58,377 bases of DNA from Betaproteobacteria bacterium. Lineage in GTDB: Bacteria; Pseudomonadota; Gammaproteobacteria; Burkholderiales; SG8-39. The notes under the pieces were generated by a model. That model was not told where the DNA came from and searched no databases. It saw nothing but the letters and a program-made list of their open reading frames with translations. The translations under genes and the position numbers were made by a program. Numbering within the stretch: the stretch's first letter is position 1; each line of letters starts with the position of its first letter. Shown here one piece after another: positions 36,389-44,707 of the stretch. The stretch spans positions 1 to 58,377 of the forward strand of contig CANKMT010000025.1 of NCBI GenBank assembly GCA_947482825.1, read 5' to 3'.

Positions 36389-36733
36389 GTGAACGGAATC
36401 GATCAATTGACGCTTAAGGCGCAGGACCGCGCGGCGATTGCCGAAGCCGTCGCCTTGCTGCGCGCCCGCTTCGCGGCTGAATCGGTAACGTTGTACGGAT
36501 CGAAGGCGAGCGGCACAGACGACGTGGAATCGGACATTGACCTGCTGGTGTTGACGTCCCGCGCGCTTGATTGGCGAGAGCGAACGCAACTGACCGAGGC
36601 ATTGTTCGAGATCGGTCTGGCGCATGACGTGGTCATCAGCCCGCTCGTGGTGCCCGCGGTCGAGTGGGCAGAGGGCCGCATTTCAGTGCTGCCGATTCAC
36701 GAGGTTGTCGCGAGGTCGGGCATTCTGTTATGA
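36389..36733 (+). CDS. MNT-type nucleotidyltransferase (antitoxin of a HEPN/MNT module)
   Basis: About 114 residues from GTG 36389, which has GGAGG five bases upstream; ATG 36377 is the alternative. The minimal nucleotidyltransferase motif is LYGSKASG with DID at 49-51. In HEPN/MNT systems this protein neutralises the HEPN ribonuclease by adding AMP to it. The stop overlaps the start of the HEPN frame (ATGA), the normal arrangement for these pairs. Confidence 0.8.
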   Translation: MNGIDQLTLKAQDRAAIAEAVALLRARFAAESVTLYGSKASGTDDVESDIDLLVLTSRALDWRERTQLTEALFEIGLAHDVVISPLVVPAVEWAEGRISVLPIHEVVARSGILL

Positions 36734-37133
36734 CGCGAGACGCGGCTCGGCGCGCGGTAGCGGAATATTGGCTGGGCCGCGCGGATGCGGCGCTTTTGTC
36801 GGCGGCGTCCGAACTCACGGCGGGGGGTTTTATTTTGCGGCGAATCGCGCTTACTACGCCGCATTTTACGCGGCGAGCGCCGTGCTGCTTTCGGCAGCCC
36901 GCAAGTTCGTCAAACATTCCGGTGTTCGTGCTGCCGTGCATCGGGATCTGGTCAAGCCAGGGCTGCTCGAAATCGCATCGGGTAAGGCCTATGACCGCCT
37001 GTTCGAGGCGCGACAGGCGGCCGATTATCTGGAGCTGTTCGAACTCGAGCAGGCGCACGCTGCCGAGCTGGTTGATCTCGCACAGAGCTTTGTCGATAAA
37101 ATGCGGCGGATGTACGCCGCTGGAGTCGAATGA
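36730..37133 (+). pseudogene. HEPN-domain toxin, frameshifted
   Basis: The first 33 residues (TRDAARRAVAEYWLGRADAA...) are read from ATG 36730. The HEPN core (ANRAYYAAFYAASAVLLSAA, then KHSGVRAAVHRDLVKPG and ADYLELFELEQAHAAELVD) continues in the next frame. The break is at a run of six G at about 36830; one more G would restore a single frame of about 135 codons. So it is a 1-bp deletion: true inactivation, phase variation or a read error. With the antitoxin intact, loss of the toxin is the expected direction of decay. Confidence 0.8.
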
Positions 37134-37208
37134 CCGTCGCCAGCCCAAGCCTGCTCTGGCAACGGATCGCGCAAGGCGCTTTCATGCACCGGTGCCGGGC
37201 CTCGTGTT

Positions 37209-37646
37209 CTACAAGAGCAGCAGATGTTTTTCCTTCGCGACCGGCACCGTGCTGAGGGCGACGCGATGATCGAGCGTCGCCAGGCAACCGCTGTGCGCGA
37301 CCGCAAGCGCAAGCAGGTAGACATCGGTGATCTGGTTGTGCCCGAGCACGCGGCCCCAGTTGACCAGGGACTTGCTGCGCAATGACACGTCGTCCGGCCA
37401 GAATTCATGGTCGTGGCGGCCGCAGATCTCCTCGAGTTTGTCGCGCACTGCCTGAAACCCGGCGGGTCCGAAGGCTGAATAGCCCGGCAGATTGAGCACG
37501 CGCAGGACGCCGTTCTCGATCAAGGGACAGGTCGCGATCCGAAGCCTCGGGCGGTTCATGAGCGCGAGCGCCTTGTGATTGTGGACATGGGCCTCGTCCA
37601 GCAAAGCCACCCAGATGTTTATATCCAGCAGGATCCGGGCCGGCAT
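37209..37646 (-). CDS. vapC: PIN-domain ribonuclease toxin (VapC type)
   Basis: A 145-residue PIN protein. The acidic residues are visible as LLDINIWVALLD, CPLIENGVL and ITDVYLLALA, with LATLDHRV near the end. VapC toxins cleave tRNA or rRNA. The ATG at 37646 shares one base with the stop of the antitoxin gene (TGATG), so toxin translation depends on antitoxin translation. The pair is convergent with the broken HEPN module; the gap between holds only 75 bp. Confidence 0.85.
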   Translation of the reverse strand: MPARILLDINIWVALLDEAHVHNHKALALMNRPRLRIATCPLIENGVLRVLNLPGYSAFGPAGFQAVRDKLEEICGRHDHEFWPDDVSLRSKSLVNWGRVLGHNQITDVYLLALAVAHSGCLATLDHRVALSTVPVAKEKHLLLL

Positions 37647-37885
37647 CAAATACCTTCTTGATCCATCAGCCGCCGCACATGGTCCGACGTGATGACTTCA
37701 TCGCGCGCAGGCAGCAAACCGTACGTGCTTCTGCAGCGACCGGCGGCCGTGCGAGGATGCTGTTGCGCCCGTATGCCCTCGCGCAACAAGTCGGAAACCG
37801 CCGCACCCAACGATATGCGCCGATTCTCCGCGTGGCGCCGGGCGTGAAGGAAGACGTCGTCATCGATCGCGAGGGTGGTACGCAT
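37646..37885 (-). CDS. vapB: Ribbon-helix-helix antitoxin (VapB type)
   Basis: A 79-residue protein. The N-terminal MRTTLAIDDDVFLHARRHAE with ISLGAAVSDLLREG is a ribbon-helix-helix DNA-binding fold; the C-terminal part should wrap the PIN toxin. It would repress its own operon from the AT-rich stretch at about 37915-37950. Confidence 0.83.
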   Translation of the reverse strand: MRTTLAIDDDVFLHARRHAENRRISLGAAVSDLLREGIRAQQHPRTAAGRCRSTYGLLPARDEVITSDHVRRLMDQEGI

Positions 37886-37969
37886 GAATTTTCACTCCGG
37901 GACGAGTTGGCATCAAAACATCATTTTATCATCAACGCGTCAATTTACTAGCGAGTGGAGGAGGCAACG

Positions 37970-38350
37970 ATGGAACGGCACGTCATACACACGAACAAGG
38001 TCCCGCCGGCGCGCGTCCCGCTGTCGCAGGCGATCCGGATGGGCGAGTGGGTATTTGCCTCGGGCCAGCTCGGCATGGACCCGAGGACCGGACGCCTGGT
38101 CGAAGGCGGGATCGGGCCCGAGACCCGGCAGGTCTGCCAGAACCTCAAGGCGGTGCTCGAAGCGGCCGGCTCGTCGCTCGAGAAGGTCGCCAAAGTCACC
38201 ATCTACCTGGCCGACCTCGCTGAACTCATGCCGATGAACGCGGTTTTCAGCGAATACTTTCCCAAGGACCCGCCGGCACGCACGACGTTTCAGGCGGCGG
38301 GCCTCGTGGCCGGCGCGCGCGTCGAGATCGAGGCGATCGCGGGCATGTAG
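37970..38350 (+). CDS. RidA family protein
   Basis: A 126-residue RidA/YjgF-like protein. GEWVFASGQLGMDPRTG, then TIYLADLAELMPMNAVF, and the conserved tail PPARTTFQAAGLVAGARVEIE are clear. RidA proteins hydrolyse reactive enamine/imine intermediates. The ATG at 37970 has GGAGGAGG before it; an in-frame GTG at 37955 is less likely. It is a single metabolic gene between two toxin-antitoxin pairs. Confidence 0.88.
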   Translation: MERHVIHTNKVPPARVPLSQAIRMGEWVFASGQLGMDPRTGRLVEGGIGPETRQVCQNLKAVLEAAGSSLEKVAKVTIYLADLAELMPMNAVFSEYFPKDPPARTTFQAAGLVAGARVEIEAIAGM

Positions 38351-38511
38351 GTGCGTACGATTCAGTCGGCGATGGCGGCTATTCGATTGCCCGGTCGGGG
38401 CGCGCATGGTGCTCGACGCGCTGGAGTTGGCGCAATTTGAACAAGATTAGTAAAAAAGCATCAGACCAAATCTCCCTATTCCTGTTCTGCCCGGGCAGCC
38501 CTGCCGCTCAC

Positions 38512-38994
38512 TTACTCTGCGACCTTTGCCGACAGGAACAACAACAGCGGGTTATCCGGAGATGCCGAGAATCCGAAGCGCTGGTAGTACACCGCCGCCT
38601 TCTCGTCGATGGCATCGACGAACAGGCCTATGCCGCCGGCTTCCTTGTATATTCGCCGCGCACGGCCAAGGGCATCGACCAGCAGCAGCTTGCCCAGGCC
38701 TTTATCCTGAAATTTCCTCTCCACGGCCAGACGGCCCAAACGCACACCCGGAATGCGGCGCGGCAGTTTCTTGCGCCAAGCCTGCGGCAGGTGGCGGTTT
38801 TCGAGTTCGGCAAGGGTCAAGGCGAAGTAGCCGCAGATGCGGTCCGGCATTTCCTCGGCGGTCGCGACGAAGGTCTTTGAAAGGCCTTTGTCCTGATGCT
38901 GATGCGCAACCCGCCGCAGCCAGTCATTCAGTTCCTGGCGGCCGCAGTCGAACCCCTCCCGGTCATGGTTTCCAGTTAAAGGAAGTACCTGCAT
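38512..38994 (-). CDS. GNAT acetyltransferase toxin (TacT-like)
   Basis: A 160-residue GNAT protein. LGRLAVERKFQDKGLGKLLL is the acetyl-CoA binding region, and KAAVYYQRFGFSASPDNPLLLFL the end of the fold. Next to a DUF1778 antitoxin, such enzymes acetylate aminoacyl-tRNA and stop translation (established for TacT and AtaT). Its start lies inside the end of the DUF1778 gene (32-bp overlap), the usual order antitoxin then toxin. Confidence 0.88.
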   Translation of the reverse strand: MQVLPLTGNHDREGFDCGRQELNDWLRRVAHQHQDKGLSKTFVATAEEMPDRICGYFALTLAELENRHLPQAWRKKLPRRIPGVRLGRLAVERKFQDKGLGKLLLVDALGRARRIYKEAGGIGLFVDAIDEKAAVYYQRFGFSASPDNPLLLFLSAKVAE

Positions 38995-39277
38995 CGTCTC
39001 GCTTAGCCTTCTCGTATAGCTTCAGGGCGGCTTTTAACTTGGCGTTGGGCTTCCCCGGGTTTTCCATCAGATCAAGCAGCCAACTCCAATCGCGAGGCGA
39101 CAGACGTATGACATCTTCCCGCTCGATAATGGCTTGGGCTTCCTTCAACGCCGACTGCACCAGAAACTGATTGACCGTGGCACCGCTCAATTCGGCAGCG
39201 CGGCACAACGTCAAATAAACCTCACGCGGGACGCGAGCGCCGATGCGGTCTTGCTTGGCAATAGCCGATCCCATCAT
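38963..39277 (-). CDS. DUF1778 antitoxin (TacA-like)
   Basis: A 104-residue protein. RIGARVPREVYLTLCRAAEL with the helix ATVNQFLVQSALKEAQAII is the ribbon-helix-helix start of DUF1778. The C-terminal extension (about residues 65-104) is Lys-rich and should bind the GNAT toxin. An ATG follows directly after the first, so the exact start may be one codon later. Confidence 0.88.
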   Translation of the reverse strand: MMGSAIAKQDRIGARVPREVYLTLCRAAELSGATVNQFLVQSALKEAQAIIEREDVIRLSPRDWSWLLDLMENPGKPNAKLKAALKLYEKAKRDDAGTSFNWKP

Positions 39278-39455
39278 CTTCTCCTTCCATTCAATCGAAG
39301 ACCCAATGTATCACTGTCGCCAAAATGGCGCCAACACCTTTGATGGCAGGTGTGTCTTCGAGCGGTAGATGACCGTGCCGCTCGCAGCGTCATAGGCAGA
39401 AGTAGCGTGTCTTGCACGAGCAGGCCAGCAGGAACTCATGGCTGCAGGTATCCGT

Positions 39456-40238
39456 TTATCGCCGTGGCTTTTTGCGTACGGCGAACTTCGTGCGCGCGGC
39501 CACGGCCTCGTCGCTGCGCGCGGCCAGTGCGAGCTGGTCCCGTGCCATGAACGAGGCCACCCGGTTCAGGGCATTGGAAGTGACGTTGATCGCTTCCTTG
39601 CTCATCTTCACCGCGGTGTCGGGAAGCTCGGCGATGCGCGTTGCGAGCAGGCGCGCTTCGGCATACGCCTGTCCGTCGGCGGCGAGGTAGTCGGCGAGGC
39701 CGAAATCGACCGCGTCCTGCCCGCCCAGCTTGTCGCACAGGATGATGGCGCGCTTGGCCTTGGCCGGGCCAAGCAGGCGCACCAGCCGCGGCAGGGCGCC
39801 CCACGAGAGCGGGATGCCCAGCGCGATCTCGGGCAACCGGAAATAGCCCGAAGCAGCGATCACCCTGAAGTCCGTGCACACGGCCAGGGCGGTACCCCCG
39901 CCGATGCAGTGGCCTTCGACCGCGCAGATCGTCATGGCCGGGATGTCCTCCCAGGCCTGGCACATGCGCTCGCCGATGTAGGGCAGGGCGCGCTGCTCGG
40001 CGATGCCCGCCTTGTCGAGGTTCCAGCGCTGCGGGTCCTTGAGGTCTGCGCCGGCGGTGAAATTCGGGCCGCTGGCCGCGAGGATCACCGCGCGCACGCC
40101 GGGCTGTTCCTGCAATTTGCGCGCCGCATCGGTCAGGCGCGTCATGAGCTCGATCGACATGACGTTGCGCACTTCGGGGCGGTTGATGCGCACGGTCCAG
40201 ATGCCGTTGCGGTTGCTGACCTGCAGTATTGCGCTCAT
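39456..40238 (-). CDS. Enoyl-CoA hydratase/isomerase family protein
   Basis: A 260-residue crotonase-fold enzyme. Oxyanion-hole segments are NFTAGADLKD (about 59-68) and EGHCIGGGTALAV (108-120), with Glu137 in FRLPEIALG as a likely catalytic acid. It acts on a CoA thioester. The start is 77 bp from the divergent Bug receptor gene, an association common in Burkholderiales, where both serve one organic acid. Confidence 0.9.
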   Translation of the reverse strand: MSAILQVSNRNGIWTVRINRPEVRNVMSIELMTRLTDAARKLQEQPGVRAVILAASGPNFTAGADLKDPQRWNLDKAGIAEQRALPYIGERMCQAWEDIPAMTICAVEGHCIGGGTALAVCTDFRVIAASGYFRLPEIALGIPLSWGALPRLVRLLGPAKAKRAIILCDKLGGQDAVDFGLADYLAADGQAYAEARLLATRIAELPDTAVKMSKEAINVTSNALNRVASFMARDQLALAARSDEAVAARTKFAVRKKPRR

Positions 40239-40315
40239 TCGATTGCTCCTGTTTGAAGAACCGCTACTACACTATAGCCACCTGGCCCGAAGGGATAAAA
40301 ACACAAGGGGGACAA

Positions 40316-41296
40316 ATGAAGGGAATCCAGATGCTGTGCCGAGGGGCGCTGCTCGTGTTGTGCGCAATCCAGGCCGTACCTGTTGGGGCGCAAACCGCGC
40401 CGTGGCCGTCGAAACCGGTGCGATTGATCGTAGGTTACCCGCCCGGCGGCGGCACCGACCTTACCGCGCGGCTGGTGGCCGACCGCCTGTCGCCCGCCCT
40501 GGGGCAGCCGATCATCGTCGAGAACCGGCCCGGCGCCGGCAGCAACATCGCCGGCGAGCTGGTGGCGAAATCCGCCCCGGACGGCTACACGCTGTTCGCT
40601 TCGGCCGGCGCCATGTCGACCAATCCGAGCCTGTACCCGAACATGGCCTTCGACCCGATCAAGGACTTCGCGCCGGTGATCGGGCTTGCGCTGTTGCCGA
40701 ACGTCATCGCCGTGAACGCCGCGCTGCCGGTCAACAGTCTCCAGGAACTGATCGCCTATGCCAAAGCCAACCCGGCCACCGCGGCCTGCGCGTCCTCCAG
40801 CGTGGGCAGCACGGGACACCTGTCGTGCGAGCTCTTCAACCTGCAGACCGGCACACGCTTGCTGCACGTGCCGTACAAGGGCAGCGCAGGCGCCGCTGCG
40901 GCGGTGATGGCCGGCCAGGTGCCGGTACTGTTCGACCAGATTCCGGCCCCGTTGCCGCACATCAGGAGCGGCCGGATACGCGCCATCGTGCTGACCGGCC
41001 CGAAGAGGAACGCGAACCTGCCTGACGTCCCGACTACTGACGAATCGGGGCTGCCCGGCTTCCACGCGAACACCTGGGTGGCGGTGTTTGCGCCGGCGGG
41101 CACGGCGGGCGCCATAGTGGCGCGCCTCAATGCCGAGATCGACCGCATCCTGCAGGCGGCGGATTTGCAGCAGCGCTTCAACTCGATGGGCATGGAGGCG
41201 ATCGGCGGCACGCCCGAGAACCTCTCGCAGTTGCTCGCCGCCGATACCGCGAAATGGGCGCGGGTGATCAAGGCGGCCGGGGTCAAGCTGGAGTAA
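40316..41296 (+). CDS. Bug family tripartite tricarboxylate receptor
   Basis: A 326-residue receptor with a signal peptide (residues 1-25, ending VGAQ) and the Bug motif WPSKPVRLIVGYPPGGGTDL. AAGGGGGAC precedes the ATG at 40316. No TctAB genes are adjacent, so it is an orphan receptor of the kind abundant in betaproteobacteria. Its stop is followed within 45 bp by repeat copy B. Confidence 0.92.
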   Translation: MKGIQMLCRGALLVLCAIQAVPVGAQTAPWPSKPVRLIVGYPPGGGTDLTARLVADRLSPALGQPIIVENRPGAGSNIAGELVAKSAPDGYTLFASAGAMSTNPSLYPNMAFDPIKDFAPVIGLALLPNVIAVNAALPVNSLQELIAYAKANPATAACASSSVGSTGHLSCELFNLQTGTRLLHVPYKGSAGAAAAVMAGQVPVLFDQIPAPLPHIRSGRIRAIVLTGPKRNANLPDVPTTDESGLPGFHANTWVAVFAPAGTAGAIVARLNAEIDRILQAADLQQRFNSMGMEAIGGTPENLSQLLAADTAKWARVIKAAGVKLE

Positions 41297-41337
41297 TGCC
41301 CCGGGTTACTTCTTCGCCATTCGGATCTTGCCCGGGG

Positions 41338-41505
41338 ACCTGTGCCCGGGGCGAAAGCGACTTCGTGACCGGGCAGGTGGTGGTGGTGGACGGCGGCTCG
41401 GTGATGCACTGAAATACTGCCATCTTTTGCCTGAGGGCCTCGTGGATATTGACTCTCCGGTCGAAATGCTGCCAACCTGAAAATGGGGTCAGAGCCCAAT
41501 TGTCC
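41338..41505. repeat. SDR 3' stump plus 65-bp hairpin repeat, copy B
   Basis: Positions 41351-41412 match the last 62 bp of the SDR gene almost exactly (encoding ESDFVTGQVVVVDGGSVMH and the stop). Then follows a full 65-bp repeat at 41410-41474, and directly after it a REP-like motif AAAATGGGGTCAGAGCCC at 41481-41498. No SDR gene precedes it; the upstream text is the 3' end of an unrelated Bug gene. So a 3' piece of an SDR gene plus the repeat was placed here as one block. Confidence 0.85.
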
Positions 41506-41533
41506 TAACGAAACGGATCTGGATGTCGGACCA

Positions 41534-41745
41534 GGAGCAATACATGCCGCCGGCCAGGTCGGCCAGATCCTGGGGTGCCGGATGGTCGGCATCGCCGGCG
41601 CGCCGGGCAAATGCAGGTACGTGGTCGATGGCCTGGGGAACGCGGTACAGTCGCTGGGCCTGCTGTTCAGCGGAGGCGACACCGGCAAGCTGCTGGTGCA
41701 AATCGGCGCAGAGGTCACCTTGGTACCGGCACCATCAAAGAGGAC
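41534..41745 (+). pseudogene. Remnant of a zinc-less MDR oxidoreductase
   Basis: In one plus-strand frame the text QVGQILGCRMVGIAGAPGKC followed by RYVVDGLG matches the nucleotide-binding region of NADP-dependent medium-chain oxidoreductases (quinone or prostaglandin reductase type). Soon after, GGDTGKLLVQIGAE resembles the C-terminal end of the same family. The middle of the Rossmann domain and the whole N-terminal part are missing, so this is a deleted remnant. The assignment rests on motif recognition only. Confidence 0.45.
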
Positions 41746-41750
41746 TTCGC

Positions 41751-42611
41751 ATGCCCAGCACAGTCGAGAAGCTGATCCGCAACACCGTCAACAAGGGTGT
41801 GATGAAGATTGCCGCGTTCAACCGCGGGCGGTTGCCGGCACTGGAGAAGCCGCATCCGTTTCTAACCGGGATCCATACCCCGATGGACCGCGAAGTGACG
41901 CTCGATGCGCTCAAGATCGAGGGGACGATCCCGCCCGGGCTCGATGGCCTGTATGTGCGCATCGGGCCGAACCCGGTGAAACCGCCCAACCCGGCGGCGT
42001 ATCACTGGTTCACGGGCGATGGCATGGTGCATGGCGTGCGCCTGCAGGCCGGCCGCGCGCTCTGATATCGCAACCGCTGGATCCGGTCGACCGCGGTCAG
42101 CGCGGCACTCGTGGTGGCGCACGAGACCATGTTTGCGCAGAGCACCCAGGGCCCGGACTCGAAGAGCGTGATGTTCGAGCGCTGGAGCATCGACCCGGCG
42201 GCGCGCAGCGTTGCGAGAAAGGTAATCGATCCTCTTGCGCAGGAATTCCCGCGCATGGACGAGCGCCTGCTCGGCCGGCCCTATCGCTATGCCTACAGCG
42301 TACCGCTCGCACGAGACGACGCGGCGTTCATCTGCGCGACCCATCTCATCAAGCACGATCTCGAGACCGGCAAGCGTGAGGTGCACGAATTCGGCGCGCA
42401 GCGCTACCCCGGCGAGTTCGTGTTCGTGCCCGAAAGTCCGCAATCAGCCGAGGACGAAGGCTGGCTGATGGGCTATGTTGTCAACACCGCCGAGCAGACC
42501 ACCGCCCTGGTGATCATCAACGCCCGGGATTTCGGCGGCCGGCCGCAAGCGGTCATCACCATCCCGCACCGCGTGCCGCCCGGGTTTCATGGCAATTGGG
42601 TGGCGGCCTGA
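41751..42611 (+). pseudogene. Carotenoid oxygenase family protein, nonsense-mutated and internally deleted
   Basis: The N-terminal 104 residues (IEGTIPPGLDGLYVRIGPNP, then HWFTGDGMVHGVRLQAG) are typical of carotenoid or lignostilbene oxygenases. A TGA at 42063-42065 replaces the expected Trp codon in ALWYRNRW. The same frame then goes on, but after about 14 more residues jumps to the C-terminal part (VVAHETMFAQ ... GFHGNWVAA). About 270 codons are retained against roughly 450-500 in the family, and most iron-binding His are lost. The gene is dead. Confidence 0.85.
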
Positions 42612-42936
42612 CCGGTCGCGGAGAATACTAAAGGCGAGGGCATCCGACTCCCTCGCCAAGTGGCTGTTCGCCGGATTTGTAATGGGCGCATCCGTGTTGA
42701 TGCGGCCGACCCTGGCGCCGTTTGCCGCAGGCGCCCTAGAATGGCTTGTTGCATTCGGTGAAGGTTCCTCAAGACAGAACATGGTCTTCGCGCATTTGCA
42801 TGAAATCGGCGGCACGCCATTCGCCACGGGCGCGTTTGTTGTACCCGGGATTATTTTTCTCGCCCAGGCGCGACAAGTTTTTAGTGCGCTGAAGCGCGAA
42901 GAACGGCGCAGAAGAAGGCGGAGCCGGCGCGCATGA
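42589..42936 (+). CDS. Hypothetical small membrane protein
   Basis: About 115 residues from ATG 42589; a shorter start at ATG 42682 is possible. Two hydrophobic stretches (WLFAGFVMGASVLM and GAFVVPGIIFLAQA) and a very basic tail (EERRRRRRSRR) suggest a small inner-membrane protein. I do not recognise a family. Its stop overlaps the next start by four bases, which supports real translation as a two-gene unit. Confidence 0.45.
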   Translation: MAIGWRPDRSRRILKARASDSLAKWLFAGFVMGASVLMRPTLAPFAAGALEWLVAFGEGSSRQNMVFAHLHEIGGTPFATGAFVVPGIIFLAQARQVFSALKREERRRRRRSRRA

Positions 42937-43850
42937 CCGAGCGCATCATCTACGCGATTCTCGCACTGGCGCTGGCGGCGCTGGCAGCCGTGTTCGCCTT
43001 CGGGGCGCATGAAGACTATGTCGAACACGTTCGTTATAGCGACTTTGATGCCTGGATCCAGTCGCCGGGCAGGCTGCAATCGTTGCGACTGCGGCAGGTA
43101 GTCGACAAGTCGCATCGGCCGTACCGCGTCGATTGCGAATATACCTTTGAGTTCGCGGGTCAGGTCCATGCCGGGAGTCGGTTCGAACTGCGGAACCGTT
43201 CTTACGCGACCGTCGAAGAGGCGAAAGCCATGGTGCATTCGGCCCTGGGCGAGATCGACCATTCACGGTGGCGCCCGGTGCGGCGTGATCAGCTTGTTGA
43301 TTGGACCCTGGACACCGCTGGCATTGGTTTGCCGGTGCGGCATTCTGCTCGCGATCCCCTGGGTTCATCCCTGACCGCTACGCCGCCGTCACCCGCATGG
43401 ATCAATTGGTTCGTCATCGCAGTGCAATTGCTTGGCGCCTTGCTGACTGGCCTGGCGTCCCCAGTCATGGTGGTGGCTATCTTTCTGAACCGCCCCAAGT
43501 TGCCTTCCGCGGAAGAAATTGCGATGGGTGATCCCACGCTGCCTCTGGTTCCATTTCTGCTGCGCGATGCCTATGCCAACCGCGTCGACGCAGCGCTGCT
43601 TGCCGCGCAGCAATTGCGCGAAGCCGAAGGGGACTCTGAAGCGCTGGAAAATGTGATGCGCACTTTGCGGGCCGAGCTGCAAGCCGCGCGATCGGACAAA
43701 ATGCGGCTGCGTCGCCGGCGGCTTGATCTGCATGGCAGACTCAATCCCAAGGGCGACCCGCCGCTGCGCGATACCTTCTCCAGCGAGGTGGCGGCGGTTG
43801 ATGCCTATGTGCAGGCGCACCTTTCCCGCCGCGATCCGGATCGCAGCTAA
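42933..43850 (+). CDS. DUF3592-like membrane protein
   Basis: A 305-residue protein with a first membrane segment at about 5-25 (YAILALALAALAAVFAFGA), a soluble domain, a second hydrophobic region (WFVIAVQLLGALLTGL, PVMVVAIFL) at about 158-188 and a helical, charged tail that may form a coiled coil (AQQLREAEGDSEALENVMRT). YRVDCEYTFEFAGQVHAGSR resembles the extracytoplasmic beta-domain of DUF3592 proteins. Function unknown. Confidence 0.65.
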   Translation: MTERIIYAILALALAALAAVFAFGAHEDYVEHVRYSDFDAWIQSPGRLQSLRLRQVVDKSHRPYRVDCEYTFEFAGQVHAGSRFELRNRSYATVEEAKAMVHSALGEIDHSRWRPVRRDQLVDWTLDTAGIGLPVRHSARDPLGSSLTATPPSPAWINWFVIAVQLLGALLTGLASPVMVVAIFLNRPKLPSAEEIAMGDPTLPLVPFLLRDAYANRVDAALLAAQQLREAEGDSEALENVMRTLRAELQAARSDKMRLRRRRLDLHGRLNPKGDPPLRDTFSSEVAAVDAYVQAHLSRRDPDRS

Positions 43851-43959
43851 TCCGGTAGTGAGTTATTGCTACTGTAGTAAACCACTGAATTCAAGACCTG
43901 AGCTTCCTTGCTGTGACCTGCATATTCCTTGCCCGCTGAGCCGCTTTGCCAACGACAAC

Positions 43960-44027
43960 GCGTAAGCCGGCAAGCGGAACAGCATCCCCGGGTCGTTGAT
44001 CGGCGCGTAGGGCAGGCCAATGGCCTC
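43960..44027 (-). pseudogene. Fragment resembling a CaiB/BaiF CoA-transferase
   Basis: Read leftward, the codons give EAIGLPYAPINDPGMLF followed by RLPAYA. The segment GLPYAPIN plus a following LF is a conserved stretch near the C-terminal half of family III CoA-transferases. Only about 23 codons are left, without start or stop. The call is tentative. Positions 43851-43959 hold nothing recognisable. Confidence 0.4.
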
Positions 44028-44050
44028 TTAACAGGGTTCGCTTGCGCGCT

Positions 44051-44158
44051 TCAGGACAATAGCGTTTCGGCCAGTGCAGGCCGGGTCAGCTGCTCGATCC
44101 ACCACTTGAGCGCGCGGCCGGTTTCGCCGGAGCGCCAGGCGATCGTAAGACGCAGATT
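44051..44158 (-). pseudogene. 3' stump of a LysR-type regulator
   Basis: The last 35 codons of a gene on the minus strand, with stop at 44051-44053: LRLTIAWRSGETGRALKWW then IEQLTRPAL. This is how the effector-binding domain of many LysR regulators ends. The rest of the gene is missing and the sequence switches to an unrelated plus-strand remnant. Confidence 0.5.
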
Positions 44159-44164
44159 GCATTG

Positions 44165-44473
44165 CGTGTGGATGAAGATGTGCTTACCTGGTACAGACAG
44201 CAAGGCGCCGGCTACCAGACGCGCATGAATGCAGTGTTGAGCGAGGTCCGCGGCCGGGGCCTGTGGATCGCCTTCGAACTGGTGGACGACACGGGGGCGC
44301 CCGATGCGCCTCGCGCCGCCCGTATATCGAAGCTACTGCGTGAGAGTTGCGTCGTGATGGGCGGTGGCGGCTACTCGGGCAATGTCTTGAAGATTGCGCC
44401 GCCTCTGGTAATCGACGAAAACGATCTCAAGGAAGGCCTGCACAAGATCGTCGAGGCGATGCGCGCGGGCTGA
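44165..44473 (+). pseudogene. 3' stump of a class III aminotransferase
   Basis: About 100 codons survive. VRGRGLWIAFELVDD and SGNVLKIAPPLVIDENDL are the C-terminal small-domain motifs of PLP-dependent class III (omega-type) aminotransferases. The N-terminal three quarters, with the PLP lysine, are gone. An internal ATG at 44225 gives an open frame but cannot make an active enzyme. Confidence 0.65.
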
Positions 44474-44707
44474 TCACAATGATGACCGACGCAAACGTCA
44501 ATGTTACGCAACGTACCCTGCGGCATACTTCCTGAGATTCGCGCGTCACCCTGAGCATTTCTCGATCGCGGACGCTCGCGGCACTGTTGAGAGACAAGGG
44601 CACACTCGCATTCCGCCTGTCAACCCGCGTGGATGCTGGGATTCGGCCAGTTCGACTTTGCGAGTTATCCCCAAATTTACCCCCGCCACGAACAGGCAAC
44701 GCAATAG
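44474..44707. other. Gap without recognised feature
   Basis: A 234-bp stretch between the aminotransferase stump and the convergent hipA. I see no gene, repeat copy or strong hairpin in it. Confidence 0.5.
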
